A stretch of 51,014 nucleotides of DNA from Nitrospirota bacterium (GCA_035516965.1 DATIZR010000042.1:1-51014), one strand, 5' to 3'. Positions 1-8,991 are shown, numbered from the stretch's first letter. Notes: generated by a model not told the origin, from the letters alone. A program made the numbers and translations.

Positions 1-232
1 AACCTTCAACGGTATTCGTGGTAGCCGTTCTCCCGGTTTTCTTGTTGTGACGCACATACTCTTCGGCAGAGTGGTTGACAGTCTCGTGAGAAGCGAAGTC
101 TTTGCCGAGCTTCGTATATAAGGGCGATTCGTCAGTATTGAGGTGAGCTGCTGGCATTATATGCTGTTTAAGCAAGTTGTCAAGAGCCTCTCCTAGTATC
201 CCGGTTACTGCCCGAGTACTGCCCTTTTTATT
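1..232 (-). pseudogene. IS1595-family (ISXO2-like) transposase, truncated remnant
   Basis: Read on the minus strand, this stretch is open from the window edge to about 232, where an in-frame stop (TAA, 233-235) closes it upstream. The translation contains NTDESPLYTKLGKDF, then HETVNHSAEEYV and TNTVEG. This is the spacing of the DDE domain of IS1595/ISXO2-type transposases, in which the D-E stretch and the VNHS..EYV and TNT.EG motifs are family signatures. The N-terminal zinc-ribbon and first catalytic Asp region is absent upstream of the in-frame stop, so the gene is 5'-truncated. The 3' end lies outside the window, so its integrity there is unknown. No terminal inverted repeat is visible on this side. 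The remnant ends about 40 bp from the 3' end of the tRNA-Sec gene. Confidence 0.75.
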
Positions 233-274
233 TTACGAAAAAAGCGTGGATGTTACTGAAAAGCAAATAAAGAT

Positions 275-373
275 TGGCGGGAGAGCATGAGAATCGAACT
301 CACCTCACCGTACTCACGCACGGTGACAACGGCTTTGAAGGCCGGGACGGGCACCAGCTCCGTAACCTCTCCC
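275..373 (-). tRNA. selC: tRNA-Sec (anticodon UCA), CCA encoded
   Basis: On the minus strand the RNA begins GGGAGAGG and ends CTCTCCC-G-CCA, giving a seven-pair acceptor with an encoded CCA. The anticodon arm is CGGC-CTTCAAA-GCCG, which places UCA as the anticodon. The D-arm pairs ACGG with CCGT. A long variable arm pairs TCACCGT with ACGGTGA around an 8-nt loop, and the T-arm is GTGAG-TTCGATT-CTCAT. The long variable arm, the UCA anticodon and the length of 99 nt together are diagnostic for tRNA-Sec. It delivers selenocysteine at UGA codons with SelB. The window contains both its partner enzymes (selB, selA) and a selenoprotein target (fdnG). Confidence 0.96.
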
Positions 374-491
374 TTTAGAGTGAACGTGAAGAATGAAGAT
401 CGAAGAATGACAATGGGAACGCGGATGAAGAAGCCGCTTGCTGAACCTGATTATACGTGAGGCCCTGCCCGTTCGCAACTCATTTTTCATC

Positions 492-2474
492 TCACGCTTT
501 TCCCCTCGTCAGCAGCTTGGCCGCCCCGTCCAGATCCTTGTGCGCGCCCATGAGCACAACTATGTCGTCGGCCTGGAGCGTGAAGTCCGGGCCTGGGTTT
601 GTGATTGCCTCCCCGCTTCGCGCGATGGCGATGACCGTTGCGCCGGTGTTCTTCCTGAGGTCGAGGTCCTTGAGCGACCGTCCGACGGAGGGCGCCGCGG
701 GGTCGAGCTGGATGTTGTCCACGGTTGCGCCGGCGAAGAGGGCGGCGATGCGGCCGAGGTTCTCCTGGTCCAGCGACTGGCCGCGCAGCATCTTGTACCC
801 CCCGAACCGCACGAGCTGGATCTGGTTCGCGATGATGTTGCCCGGGACGTGGTACTCGTGCAGCACGCGCGAGAAGATCTCGATGGAGGTCTCGAACTCC
901 TCGGGGATCACCTGGTCGGCGCCGAGCTTGTAGAGCTCTTCCACGTCGGCGGCGTAGCGCGTACGGATGAGGATGAAGATCGCGGGGTTCAGCTCCCGGG
1001 CGGTCCTGACGGCGATCTGGGTGGCCCGGTTGTCCGAGATCGCGAACACGATGATCTTGGCGCAGTCCACGCCCGCCCGCTGCAGCACGTCCCTCCGGGT
1101 GATGTCTCCGTAGATGATGGGCTCGCCCTCTGCCCTCGCCTTCCGGATCGTGTCCGCGTTCACCTCGAGCACCACATAGGGGAGGTGAGTGGCCTTCAGC
1201 GTTCTGGCCAGGTTCTGGCCGTTCAGGCCGTAGCCCGCGATGACCGTATGGCCTTTGAGGGAGCAGTATTCCGCCTTTTCCCTGCGCTCGCCGGGCGCTT
1301 CCGCGAGCCGCGAAGTGAGCCAGGGCCCGGCCTGGATCACGAAGGGAGTGGCGAGCATGCTCAGGATCGAGGCATTGATGAACACCTGGAAGCTTTCCGT
1401 CCCGATCAGTCCGTGGAGGTGACCCTGCTGGGCGAGGAGGAACGCGAACTCGCCGATCTGGGCAAGTCCCAGCCCGGCAAGGAGGGCGGACCGGATGGGG
1501 TAGCGCAGGGCCTTTGCCGTGGCGAAGACGAGGATCGTCTTGAGCAGCACCAGGCCCAGCGTCATCAGGAGCAGGACCGGCCAGTGACTGCCGAAGAAGC
1601 TGGTGTGAAGCAGCATCCCGATGGAGATGAAGAAGATGCTGGCGAAGTAATCGCGGAAGGGCATGATCTCAGACACGATGTGGTGGCTGTACTCGGACTC
1701 GGAGATGATGAGCCCGGCGAGGAATGCGCCCAAGGCCAGTGATAAATGGAGCCGGTACGTGATCCATGCCGTGCCGAGGCAGAGCAGCACGATGAGCAGG
1801 AAGAACATCTCGCGGTTCCTGAGCCTGATCACCTGGTGGAGCAGGAAGGGGACCACCTGGCGGGCGGCGACGTAGACGCCGACGAGGCCGAGCACTGCCT
1901 TGCCCAGGGAGACGAGCACGGACAGGGTTGTGACCGAGCCGCCGGCTCCTGCCTCGCCCAGGACCGGAAGGAGGAGCATCATGGGTACTACCGCGATGTC
2001 CTGGAACAGCAGGATGCCCGTGGCGAGCCTGCCGTGGGCCGAGTCGAGCTCTGCGCGGTCGGAGTACATCTTGAGCACGATGGCTGTGCTGCTGAGCGAG
2101 GCGAGGAACCCGAAGAACAGGGCCTGGGCGGGGGGATAGCCGAAGCCCATGGCAATGGCCGCGACAGCGCCGATGGTCAGGAGAACCTGGGTGCCGCCGC
2201 CAATCAGGAGCTGCCGGCCCGACCGCATGATGTCCTCGATCGAGAACTCCAGCCCCACGGTGAAGAGCAGGAGCACCACGCCGATGTCAGCGAGACGCTC
2301 GACCATGCGGGTCTCGGTGATGATGGCCGAGCCATAGGGTCCGATCAGGACGCCCGTGATCAGGAATCCCACGAGTGCGGGCAACTTGGCGCGGTGGAAG
2401 AGATAGGTGATGGGGAGCGAGACCGCGAGGATGATGATCAGCTCGCGGAGTATGGTGATTTCCTGGTCCTGCAT
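492..2474 (-). CDS. CPA2-family monovalent cation:proton antiporter with TrkA-N and TrkA-C domains (Kef/YbaL-like)
   Basis: The product is 660 aa. The first ~390 residues form a polytopic Na+/H+-exchanger domain with about 12-13 hydrophobic segments; motifs such as GFLITGVLIGPYG and GLEFSIEDI are typical of Kef-type CPA2 transporters. A TrkA-N (RCK) domain follows, with the Rossmann loop GYGLNGQNLA and GDITRRDVL, and then a C-terminal TrkA-C domain of ~80 residues. This layout matches KefB/YbaL/RosB proteins, inner-membrane K+ or Na+/H+ antiporters gated by nucleotide binding. I start it at MQDQEIT. The frame is open for a further 82 codons, but that part reads through a dispersed inverted repeat and shows no membrane or family features. 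The substrate cation cannot be told from sequence. Confidence 0.88.
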   Translation of the reverse strand: MQDQEITILRELIIILAVSLPITYLFHRAKLPALVGFLITGVLIGPYGSAIITETRMVERLADIGVVLLLFTVGLEFSIEDIMRSGRQLLIGGGTQVLLTIGAVAAIAMGFGYPPAQALFFGFLASLSSTAIVLKMYSDRAELDSAHGRLATGILLFQDIAVVPMMLLLPVLGEAGAGGSVTTLSVLVSLGKAVLGLVGVYVAARQVVPFLLHQVIRLRNREMFFLLIVLLCLGTAWITYRLHLSLALGAFLAGLIISESEYSHHIVSEIMPFRDYFASIFFISIGMLLHTSFFGSHWPVLLLMTLGLVLLKTILVFATAKALRYPIRSALLAGLGLAQIGEFAFLLAQQGHLHGLIGTESFQVFINASILSMLATPFVIQAGPWLTSRLAEAPGERREKAEYCSLKGHTVIAGYGLNGQNLARTLKATHLPYVVLEVNADTIRKARAEGEPIIYGDITRRDVLQRAGVDCAKIIVFAISDNRATQIAVRTARELNPAIFILIRTRYAADVEELYKLGADQVIPEEFETSIEIFSRVLHEYHVPGNIIANQIQLVRFGGYKMLRGQSLDQENLGRIAALFAGATVDNIQLDPAAPSVGRSLKDLDLRKNTGATVIAIARSGEAITNPGPDFTLQADDIVVLMGAHKDLDGAAKLLTRGKA

Positions 2475-2616
2475 GGTATGGATATCATAGCATAATTTGA
2501 TGGAGACCTGTGCCGTAAATCCCTTTGTATCCGGAAGAGGATGCGTTGCTTTGTAACTGCTGAGCTCCTTCCGTGAAGCATATAGTAACCGGTGAATCAA
2601 GATCATCTCAAATCGT

Positions 2617-2790
2617 TCGTCATTCCTGCGGAAGCAGGAATCCATAGAATATAACAAAAAGACCACACCCTGCACTCGCGCTGTGCATGGCCCGTATTCG
2701 CGCAACGCGCTCATAAGCACTGGCCACAGGCTCGTAAATGCTGAGTGCAGGCTGGATTCCGGGTCAAGCCCTGAATGACCACGTTGGAGG
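2617..2790. repeat. MITE-like dispersed inverted-repeat element, empty
   Basis: The left arm carries the perfect palindrome ATTCCTGC-GGAA-GCAGGAAT (2622-2641), flanked by CGTC and CCA. The right arm (about 2753-2783) reads GGATTCCGGGTCAAGCCCTG followed by AATGACC, in inverted orientation relative to the left arm. Elements with GGATTCC...GGAATGAC ends are widespread in environmental proteobacterial and related genomes. The interior has no convincing gene. Most of the gene-free stretch 2475-3079 is this element and the next one; otherwise I see nothing in it. Confidence 0.6.
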
Positions 2791-2849
2791 ATAGTAAAGA
2801 CGATCGGTAGATGCCTATTCTATTGTGAGACTGTTAATAACGTTTCTTG

Positions 2850-2925
2850 CCACAGAGTGCTCAGTGAACACAGAGGAACGCCTTCATCTGAGCTTTTACA
2901 TCTCTCCCCTGTGTCCTCTGTGGTG
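2850..2925. repeat. CACAGAG-family inverted-repeat hairpin, empty
   Basis: The left arm CCACAGAGTGCTCAGTGAAC continues with ACAGAGG (2850-2876), and the right arm CCCTGTGTCCTCTGTGGTG lies at 2907-2925. The two arms are inverted, imperfect copies of each other separated by about 30 nt. The same CACAGAG repeat family bounds the GxxExxY gene at 29465-29897, so this is an empty version of that element. Confidence 0.6.
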
Positions 2926-3079
2926 CAGAGGTTTTAGTTTCCACTCGTCCGGGTTAGATTGGGGAAATTGATTGAAAAAGCATTTCAGGCATGCTATAGT
3001 TATTTGTAATATTCGCATACGACATAGATCGACGAAGGAACAACTGCACGTTATTCCCCGGCGAGGAGGACAGCGCGAT

Positions 3080-3301
3080 ATGATTCTTAAGGACTCGCAA
3101 GGCAGCGATGAGAAGGGCATGAAGCCAGAAGGAGCGCCATGCGGGAGCGATGAGAACCAGCTGTCGGGGTTTTCGGCCCTGATGCTCACGCTTCCCCTGT
3201 CGATGTCGACCGAGGCAACTTCCGGAGATCGCCGTACCGGGCATGAGCGTCGCAGCGGCGACCGCCGTGCGCTTTCCCGCGAGGCCCCGGCGCCGAAATA
3301 A
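3080..3301 (+). CDS. small hypothetical protein with RRxGxERRxGxRR basic motif
   Basis: This is a short gene of 73 codons that I do not recognise. An ATG at 3080 is preceded by a good ribosome binding site (GAGGAGG at 3063-3069, 10-nt gap), and a strong intrinsic terminator starts 20 nt after the stop. The two signals together make it more likely real than a chance frame. The product is hydrophilic, with a short hydrophobic stretch (SALMLTLPLSM) near the middle and an arginine-rich C-terminal part, GDRRTGHERRSGDRR. Similar DRRxGxERR repeats occur in many short uncharacterised bacterial proteins. A structured non-coding RNA ending at the same terminator is the alternative. Confidence 0.5.
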   Translation: MILKDSQGSDEKGMKPEGAPCGSDENQLSGFSALMLTLPLSMSTEATSGDRRTGHERRSGDRRALSREAPAPK

Positions 3302-3320
3302 AGCGAATCAGTCAGATCAA

Positions 3321-3358
3321 GAGCCTGCATCGGCAAAAGCGATGCAGGTTCTTTTTTT
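3321..3358 (+). terminator. intrinsic terminator
   Basis: A 12-bp stem, GAGCCTGCATCG / CGATGCAGGTTC (with one G-T pair), closes a 7-nt loop and is followed by seven T residues. It lies 20 nt after the stop of the small gene at 3080-3301. Confidence 0.85.
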
Positions 3359-3590
3359 GCCTCATCCTCGTGAGGAAGCCCGCCTTTCCGGTTCGTGGTG
3401 ATCATCAGAAGACAGCCAGCTGTTGCGATACCACAGTCTCCCTGCATCGTCATTGTCATACCTAAGGTGGATTGACCGGCCTTGCCTGCAGTGCTAGCAT
3501 ATCATCGTGGGACATACTTCTATCATTCGTCCCGGGAAGTCAAAGATTGCTCGTCAGTTTCTTCCGGGCGAGGAAAGGAAGTGATACGCT

Positions 3591-4634
3591 ATGAAAGCGC
3601 TGGTTTATCACGGTCCGGGCAAGCGGGTCTGGGAAGAAAAGCCCAAGCCGGTTGTCAAGGACCCGACCGATGCCATCGTCAGGATCGTCAAGACCACCAT
3701 CTGCGGGACCGACCTCCACATCCTGAAAGGCGATGTTCCCGCGGTGACGGACGGCCGTATCCTCGGCCACGAGGGGGTCGGGATCATCGACGATCAGGGG
3801 CCGGGGGTGACGAATTTCAAGAAGGGCGACCGGGTGCTGATCTCGTGCATCACCTCCTGCGGCAAGTGCGACGCCTGCAAGAAAGGCATGTACTCGCACT
3901 GCGAGAAGGGCGGCGGGTGGATCCTCGGACATACCATCGACGGCACCCAGGCGGAGTACGTCCGGATCCCCTATGCCGACACGAGCCTGTACCGCGTGCC
4001 GAAGGATGCCGACGAGGATGCGCTCGTGATGCTGAGCGACATTCTGCCGACGGGCTATGAATGCGGCGTCTTGAACGGCCAGATCAAGCCGGGAGACACT
4101 GTGGCGATCGTCGGCGCGGGGCCCGTGGGGCTCGCGGCGCTTTTGACGTCGCAGTTCTACGCGCCGGCGGAGCTCATCATGATCGACATGGATGACAACC
4201 GGCTCGAGGTGGCGAAAAAGTTCGGCGCGACGAAGACCGTCAACAGCAGGGACGGAAAGGCTAAAGACACGGTCATGGAACTGACGGGCGGCCGGGGAGT
4301 TGACGTGGCGATCGAGGCGGTGGGCATTCCCGCCACGTTCGAGCTCTGCGAGGACATCGTTTCCGCGGGCGGACACATCGCGAATATCGGCGTGCACGGC
4401 AAGAGCGTTGAACTGCACCTCGAGAGGCTGTGGGCGCAGAACATCACGATCACGACCAGGCTCGTGGACACCGTGACCACGCCCATGCTGCTCAAGAACG
4501 TCATGTCGGGGAAGCTGCAGCCGAAGAAGCTCATCACCCACACGTTCACGCTCGACGAAGTGATGAAGGCATATGATACCTTCGGCAACGCAGGCAAGGA
4601 AAAGGCGCTGAAGGTCCTGATGAAGGCCGCTTAG
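3591..4634 (+). CDS. zinc-dependent alcohol dehydrogenase (MDR superfamily)
   Basis: The product is 347 aa, the usual length for medium-chain zinc alcohol dehydrogenases. The N-terminal catalytic domain carries TTICGTDLH with the first zinc-ligand Cys and GHEGVG with the Glu/His ligand region. The structural zinc lobe follows (CGKC-DAC-KKGMYSHC, about residues 95-108). The Rossmann domain has the NAD(P) loop GAGPVG near residue 175 and an acidic residue at the end of beta-2 (MIDMDDNR), which suggests NAD rather than NADP. It would oxidise an alcohol or polyol, or reduce an aldehyde, in the cytosol; the substrate is not readable. The start is the ATG after AGGAAAGGAAG. It is a single gene closed by its own terminator. 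Confidence 0.9.
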   Translation: MKALVYHGPGKRVWEEKPKPVVKDPTDAIVRIVKTTICGTDLHILKGDVPAVTDGRILGHEGVGIIDDQGPGVTNFKKGDRVLISCITSCGKCDACKKGMYSHCEKGGGWILGHTIDGTQAEYVRIPYADTSLYRVPKDADEDALVMLSDILPTGYECGVLNGQIKPGDTVAIVGAGPVGLAALLTSQFYAPAELIMIDMDDNRLEVAKKFGATKTVNSRDGKAKDTVMELTGGRGVDVAIEAVGIPATFELCEDIVSAGGHIANIGVHGKSVELHLERLWAQNITITTRLVDTVTTPMLLKNVMSGKLQPKKLITHTFTLDEVMKAYDTFGNAGKEKALKVLMKAA

Positions 4635-4652
4635 AAGGCCCCTCTCCACTCA

Positions 4653-4686
4653 AGGCCCGCAGGGAGTGCTGACTGCGGGCCTTTTT
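4653..4686 (+). terminator. intrinsic terminator of the alcohol dehydrogenase gene
   Basis: A 10-bp perfect stem, AGGCCCGCAG / CTGCGGGCCT, with a 10-nt loop is followed by TTTTTG. It begins 19 nt after the stop codon. Confidence 0.88.
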
Positions 4687-4762
4687 GCATGTCCGATACC
4701 GGAACGTTTTGCTTACGCGCCGTGCCGCCGTTCTGATCAATCCCCCTCCCTAGGGAGGGCGG

Positions 4763-6001
4763 CTACAGGTCGCTGCCCCAGGCTTCGAACTTCCGCCATT
4801 TCAGGATCACCACGAAGAACACGATGCCGCAGACCAGCCCGCCGACGGCGAAGGTGAGGGGGGCCTTGATCCAGTGGGCGACCGTGCCGGCGAACATGCT
4901 GCCGAAGGGCGTGAGCCCGCCGAAGGACAGGGTATACAGGCTCATGACCCGGCCGCGCAAACGGTCCTCGGTGTTCAGCTGGACCGTGGTATTCGCCATG
5001 CCGAAGAAGGTGACCATGGACCAGCCGGACAGGGCAAGCAGCAGCGCGGTCAGGCTGTAAGAGCGCTGGAGCCCGATCAGCATCAGGAAGATCGAGAGGC
5101 TCATGCCGCCGCCGAGGAGGATCACCGGCCGCGGCCCCCAGGGGCTCATAAGGGCCAGGGACATGGCCCCGATCAGGGCTCCGGCGCCGAACGAGGACAT
5201 GAGGAACCCGAAGGCGGCCGCGTCGCGATGCAGCTCCATCTTGGAGAAGACGGGAACGAGGACGGTGAAATTCGTCCCGAAGACGCTGACCACGGATACG
5301 AGCAGGATGGTCATCATCACCACGGGCGTCGTCTTGACGTATCGGATGGCCTCCCCGATGTCCCGCAGGACGTGATAGGACGACTTCTCCCGCCGCGGGG
5401 AAGAGGACGCGGTCATGAACAGGAGTCCCGCCAGCACCGCGAGAAAGCTGAGGCCGTTCAGGAAGAAACAGGCCGCGGTGCCCGCCGCGGCGATCAGCAT
5501 GCCGGCGATCGCCGGTCCTACCGCCCGGGCTGCGTTGAAGATGGAAGAGTTCATGGCGATCGCATTCATCAGGTCGTCCTTCCCGACCATTTCTATGATG
5601 AACGCCTGGCGGGCAGGCATGTCGATCGTGTTCACGATGCCGAGGAGCGTGGCGAGCACGATGATGTGCCAGTAGTGGACGGTCCCGGTCCAGACCAGGA
5701 ACGACAGCACGAACGCCTGTGCCATGAGCACGGCCTGGGTCCCGATGATGATCTTCCGCTTGTCGAGATAATCGATGAACGGTCCCGTGAAGAACGACAG
5801 GAACAGCATGGGCAGGAACTGGAGCGCCGAGACCACGCCGAGCTTGAAGGACGAATGGGTAAGCTCCAGCACCAGCCAGGCCTGCCCGATGTTCTGCATC
5901 CAGGTGCCGATGAGGGAAACGAGCTGGCCCGAGAAGAAGAGGCGGAAGTTCCGGTGGCGCAGGGAACGGAAGAGCGTTCTTATCATGGATGTTTCTTGCA
6001 T
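4763..6001 (-). CDS. MFS transporter, EntS-like exporter family (MFS_3)
   Basis: The product is 412 aa with about 12 hydrophobic segments. The N-terminus (LRHRNFRLFFSGQLVSLIGTW) is the hallmark start of the EntS/MFS_3 branch of the major facilitator superfamily, and a D..DKRK loop between helices 2 and 3 matches the MFS motif A region. Members export small molecules, drugs or siderophores across the inner membrane using the proton gradient. No substrate gene lies beside it. A second possible start, MIRTLF five codons downstream at 5986, is equally good; neither has a clear Shine-Dalgarno sequence. The gene faces the opposite way from the alcohol dehydrogenase. Confidence 0.85.
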   Translation of the reverse strand: MQETSMIRTLFRSLRHRNFRLFFSGQLVSLIGTWMQNIGQAWLVLELTHSSFKLGVVSALQFLPMLFLSFFTGPFIDYLDKRKIIIGTQAVLMAQAFVLSFLVWTGTVHYWHIIVLATLLGIVNTIDMPARQAFIIEMVGKDDLMNAIAMNSSIFNAARAVGPAIAGMLIAAAGTAACFFLNGLSFLAVLAGLLFMTASSSPRREKSSYHVLRDIGEAIRYVKTTPVVMMTILLVSVVSVFGTNFTVLVPVFSKMELHRDAAAFGFLMSSFGAGALIGAMSLALMSPWGPRPVILLGGGMSLSIFLMLIGLQRSYSLTALLLALSGWSMVTFFGMANTTVQLNTEDRLRGRVMSLYTLSFGGLTPFGSMFAGTVAHWIKAPLTFAVGGLVCGIVFFVVILKWRKFEAWGSDL

Positions 6002-6075
6002 GTCAGTGTTGCATCCCGCTATTACACTATAACACCGCGGGCGCCCCGGGTGAAGGGAACTCTTTTGATCACCGG

Positions 6076-6111
6076 AAAAAGCACGACCTCCGGTCGGCCG
6101 CCCCGGAGGTC
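6076..6111 (-). terminator. intrinsic terminator of the PEBP-family gene
   Basis: Reading the minus strand, GACCTCCGG pairs with CCGGAGGTC around a 9-nt loop and is followed by GTGCTTTTT. It lies 40 nt after the stop of the PEBP gene. Confidence 0.75.
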
Positions 6112-6150
6112 ATCGTGAGAACAGAGGGTACGTTCAAGCCCGATGCGATC

Positions 6151-6699
6151 TTACCGTCCGTAGTAGGAGATCAGGGACGCCTTTGCGATCGTATGGGAGT
6201 TCAGCATATATCCCACGAGCGCGGCGCCGGCCTTTTCATCAAGGTCCAGCTTCGGGACATCCAGCGCGAAGACCGTGAAAATATAGCGGTGCGGCTTGTC
6301 GCCCGCGGGCGGGCAGGCGCCGCCGAAACCCGGCTTCCCGAAGTCCGTCATGCTCTGGATGCTGCCTGCGGGCGCGAGCTTCTTCTGAGGATTCCCGGCG
6401 TCGGTCTTGAGGTCCGTGACGTCGGCGGGGATGTTGAAGATGACCCAATGCCACCAGCCGCTGCCGGTCGGTGCATCGGGGTCATAGACCGTGAGCGCGA
6501 AGCTTTTTGCCGCCTTCGGCGCGTTCATCCATTTCAGGGAGGGAGAGATGTTCTTGCCCGTACAGCCGAACCCCGAAAAGACCTCATCGATGGTCAGCTG
6601 CCCCCCGATCTGGTCGCTCTTTAACGTGAAATCCTGGGCGCCGGCAAGGGCCGCGCTCAACAATACTGCAAGGCCGGTTATGAATAGCGTCTTTTTCAT
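6151..6699 (-). CDS. secreted PEBP/YbhB-YbcL family protein
   Basis: The product is 182 aa. A Sec signal peptide (MKKTLFITGLAVLLSAALAGA, cleavage after AGA) precedes a phosphatidylethanolamine-binding-protein-like domain. The domain has the family signatures DPDAPTGSGWWHWVIFNIP and CPPAGDKPHRY, which form the anion pocket. Bacterial YbhB/YbcL proteins are of uncertain function, and this one should be periplasmic. I chose the start at MKKTLF because AGAGGAGG sits 6-8 nt upstream; an upstream ATG in the same frame has no ribosome site and would bury the signal peptide. It has its own promoter-like sequence and terminator, so it looks monocistronic. Confidence 0.88.
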   Translation of the reverse strand: MKKTLFITGLAVLLSAALAGAQDFTLKSDQIGGQLTIDEVFSGFGCTGKNISPSLKWMNAPKAAKSFALTVYDPDAPTGSGWWHWVIFNIPADVTDLKTDAGNPQKKLAPAGSIQSMTDFGKPGFGGACPPAGDKPHRYIFTVFALDVPKLDLDEKAGAALVGYMLNSHTIAKASLISYYGR

Positions 6700-6773
6700 G
6701 GTGTTCCTCCTCTCAGTAGTCATCGTTCAGGAAACGAGCTGTTGGCAGGACGACGTGAAAGTATCCTGGCTCC

Positions 6774-6782
6774 ATTATAGCA
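6774..6782 (-). promoter_or_regulatory. extended -10 promoter for the PEBP-family gene
   Basis: On the minus strand this reads TGCTATAAT, a perfect -10 hexamer with the TGn extension, about 75 nt upstream of the start codon. No good -35 hexamer is seen, which is normal for extended -10 promoters. Confidence 0.5.
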
Positions 6783-6852
6783 CGGGTGACAGGCCGGAAA
6801 GAACGATGAGCCAGGTCATGCCCGAGGTCACCTGCGGTCAGCCACGGCATTT

Positions 6853-7041
6853 TCAGATGTTTTTTTTCTTCATGGACTTGCTTTTCGTCTTTTTTGAATA
6901 ACAGGTTTCACAGTAAATGCCTTTGTCATCAACCTCGCTGGGCTGCCACTGGATGTTCCCCGAGGGATCCTTTGTGCTCAAGCGCCTGCCGCAAACAATG
7001 CAATGGGATTGCCGCCTGTTGGTGTCCATCATCTCCTGCAT
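6853..7041 (-). CDS. small zinc-ribbon protein, unknown function
   Basis: The product is 62 aa and has two CxxC pairs: CIVC near residues 14-17 and CETC near 44-47. They are about 26 residues apart, the arrangement of a small zinc ribbon. The tail is very lysine-rich (KKTKSKSMKKKNI), which could bind nucleic acid. GGAG lies 5 nt before the ATG. It sits 37 nt downstream of selB on the same strand and may be read through from it. Function unknown. Confidence 0.6.
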   Translation of the reverse strand: MQEMMDTNRRQSHCIVCGRRLSTKDPSGNIQWQPSEVDDKGIYCETCYSKKTKSKSMKKKNI

Positions 7042-7078
7042 CCTATCTCCGAGGTAATTACGGGAAGGTCCGCATGCT

Positions 7079-8980
7079 CTATCCCCGCAACACCCGTTTG
7101 TCGCCGATCCGCTGCGTCAGCTTCTGGGAATCGAAATATTCCATGATGGGCACGGCGTACTTGCGGGAGGTCCTGGCCAGGTCGCGGAACTCGGCCATGG
7201 TGATCTCTTTCTTCTCCTGGAGGTGCCTGGTGAGGTCCCTCCTGATCGTCTCGACCACATCCTTATCGAGGTGGAGCGAGTCGTTGATCCGGATCGTCCT
7301 GCCCTCGTCCGCCAGGAGCCTGAGCAGGTCCTTCGCGTCCTTTTCCGTGATGCCGAAAAGGGAAGGAAGCTCTTCCCGCACCGGCGGCTGGGTGCCGCCT
7401 TTCCTGATGGCATCGACGATCCTGTTCTTGACCTCGTCCTGCACTTTGCCGCCTGCCGCCTTGAATCCGGGGGTCCTCAACTTGGAGCCGTCCGCCTCGA
7501 TCTGCTTTTTTTTCGCAAGGCCGTCGATGACCATGTTCAGGACCTTGGCTGAAATCCTCATCTTGAGCGCGCCTTTCAGCTCTTCCTTGTCCAGGCCCGG
7601 CTTGAGCGGGTTGTCCTTGTGGTATTGTTTTACGAGTTCGAGGGTCTTCGCCTCGAGTGATGTCAGGTGCAGCGTATGGACATAGAGGTTGTCTACGCGG
7701 AGCACGGTCTTTTTCTGCGCAAGCGATGCAAGCGCCGCTGCTATGGCCTGCTTGTCGGCCGCGACGGTCCCGATGAGATCGTTCTCTGCCATTCCGGCAA
7801 GACCTTTTCCCGATATAAAGAGCGCAAGCTGTTCTTCCATCGCACCTTGTGCAAGGATGCCGAGGCTCTTGTGGGATTCCTGCATGGTCGACTGCTTGTG
7901 CCGGCGGGGATGGGGGTCCAGGACCATGCCGCCTCCCAGGGTCTCCATGGGAGAGTAGAAGCGCAGGATAAAGCGGTCGCCGTGCTGGATGATCACGGGC
8001 CGGTCGAGCCTCATCTGGACGAAGGCTTCCTGGCCGGGCGCCAGCTCGTGAGCACCGAGGAGGGCGATCCTGCCGATGGCCTCCTGTGTCGTGTTGTAGA
8101 ACCGGATGCGAGAGCCCGTCCTGAGCCCCCGCGGGGCCTGCTTCAGCAGCTCAAGCTTCGCATCAAGCGTCCTGGTCGGTGTAAAAAAGCCGGCGCTCAC
8201 GATGATGTCGCCGCGCGAGAGCTGGTCCTTTTCGACGCCCTGGAGGTTCACCGCCGTGCGCTGGCCCGCCACGGAGCGCTGGACCGCCTGGCTGTGGGAC
8301 TGGATGCCGCGCACCTTCGTCGTAATCCCCTTCGGCAGGACCTCGACCTCCTGTTCAATGCTGATCGTCCCCGAATGCAGGGTGCCGGTGATGACCGTGC
8401 CGAAGCCCTTCATGGTGAACACCCGGTCGATGGGCAGCCGCAGGATGCCGTTCGACGACTTCGGAGATACTTCCGCCGCGAGCCTTGCCAGCTCCTGAAC
8501 CAGCAGCGGCAGCTGTTCTCCGGTCCTGGACGAGACGGAAAGCATGGGCGCCTTCTCGAGAAAGGTGCCCTTGACGAACTGCCGGACCTCATCCTGCACG
8601 AGCAAGAGCCAGTCCTTCTCAACCATGTCCATCTTGGTAAGAACGATCAGGCCTTTTTTCACATGCAGGAGGTCGCAGATGGCGAGGTGCTCCCGGGTCT
8701 GGGGCATGATGCCTTCGTCCGCGGCGATGACGAGCATCACGATGTCCATGCCGCCCACGCCGGCGAGCATGTTCTTGATCAGGCCTTCATGGCCGGGGAC
8801 ATCGACGATGCCGAGCCGGTTCCCGCCGGGCAGGTCCAGGGACGCGAATCCCAGGTCGAGCGTGATGCCGCGCTCCTTTTCCTCCTTGAGTCGGTCGGGG
8901 TCGGTCCCGGTGAGGGCCTTGACGAGGCTTGATTTGCCGTGGTCGATATGTCCGGCGGTGCCGAGGATGATGTATTTCAT
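7079..8980 (-). CDS. selB: selenocysteine-specific translation elongation factor SelB
   Basis: The product is 633 aa, the normal SelB size. The N-terminal GTPase domain has G1 GHIDHGKS (residues 10-17), G2 in [10 protein letters not shown]3 DVPGHE and G4 TKMD. Two beta-barrel domains follow, and then a ~250-residue C-terminal winged-helix region that in SelB reads the SECIS hairpin. It carries Sec-tRNA to UGA codons marked by a SECIS. selB is transcribed in the same direction as selA, which lies 282 bp upstream behind a block of dispersed repeats, so it may or may not share a transcript with it. Its expected client in the window is fdnG. Confidence 0.96.
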   Translation of the reverse strand: MKYIILGTAGHIDHGKSSLVKALTGTDPDRLKEEKERGITLDLGFASLDLPGGNRLGIVDVPGHEGLIKNMLAGVGGMDIVMLVIAADEGIMPQTREHLAICDLLHVKKGLIVLTKMDMVEKDWLLLVQDEVRQFVKGTFLEKAPMLSVSSRTGEQLPLLVQELARLAAEVSPKSSNGILRLPIDRVFTMKGFGTVITGTLHSGTISIEQEVEVLPKGITTKVRGIQSHSQAVQRSVAGQRTAVNLQGVEKDQLSRGDIIVSAGFFTPTRTLDAKLELLKQAPRGLRTGSRIRFYNTTQEAIGRIALLGAHELAPGQEAFVQMRLDRPVIIQHGDRFILRFYSPMETLGGGMVLDPHPRRHKQSTMQESHKSLGILAQGAMEEQLALFISGKGLAGMAENDLIGTVAADKQAIAAALASLAQKKTVLRVDNLYVHTLHLTSLEAKTLELVKQYHKDNPLKPGLDKEELKGALKMRISAKVLNMVIDGLAKKKQIEADGSKLRTPGFKAAGGKVQDEVKNRIVDAIRKGGTQPPVREELPSLFGITEKDAKDLLRLLADEGRTIRINDSLHLDKDVVETIRRDLTRHLQEKKEITMAEFRDLARTSRKYAVPIMEYFDSQKLTQRIGDKRVLRG

Positions 8981-8991
8981 GGACGATGATT

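Noticed and set aside
438-1742. 434-codon plus-strand frame opposite the Kef-type antiporter
   Set aside because: It is a GC-rich antisense shadow with low-complexity Asp/Glu/Gly/Arg composition, no family features and no ribosome site. The opposite strand encodes a complete antiporter.
2475-2720. 82-codon N-terminal extension of the antiporter
   Set aside because: The extension reads through a dispersed inverted repeat (the MDSCFRRNDE type of translation) and lacks family similarity; MQDQEIT is the natural start.
2896-3459. 187-codon minus-strand frame
   Set aside because: It crosses the terminator and the small plus-strand gene, has no ribosome site, and its composition is that of a shadow.
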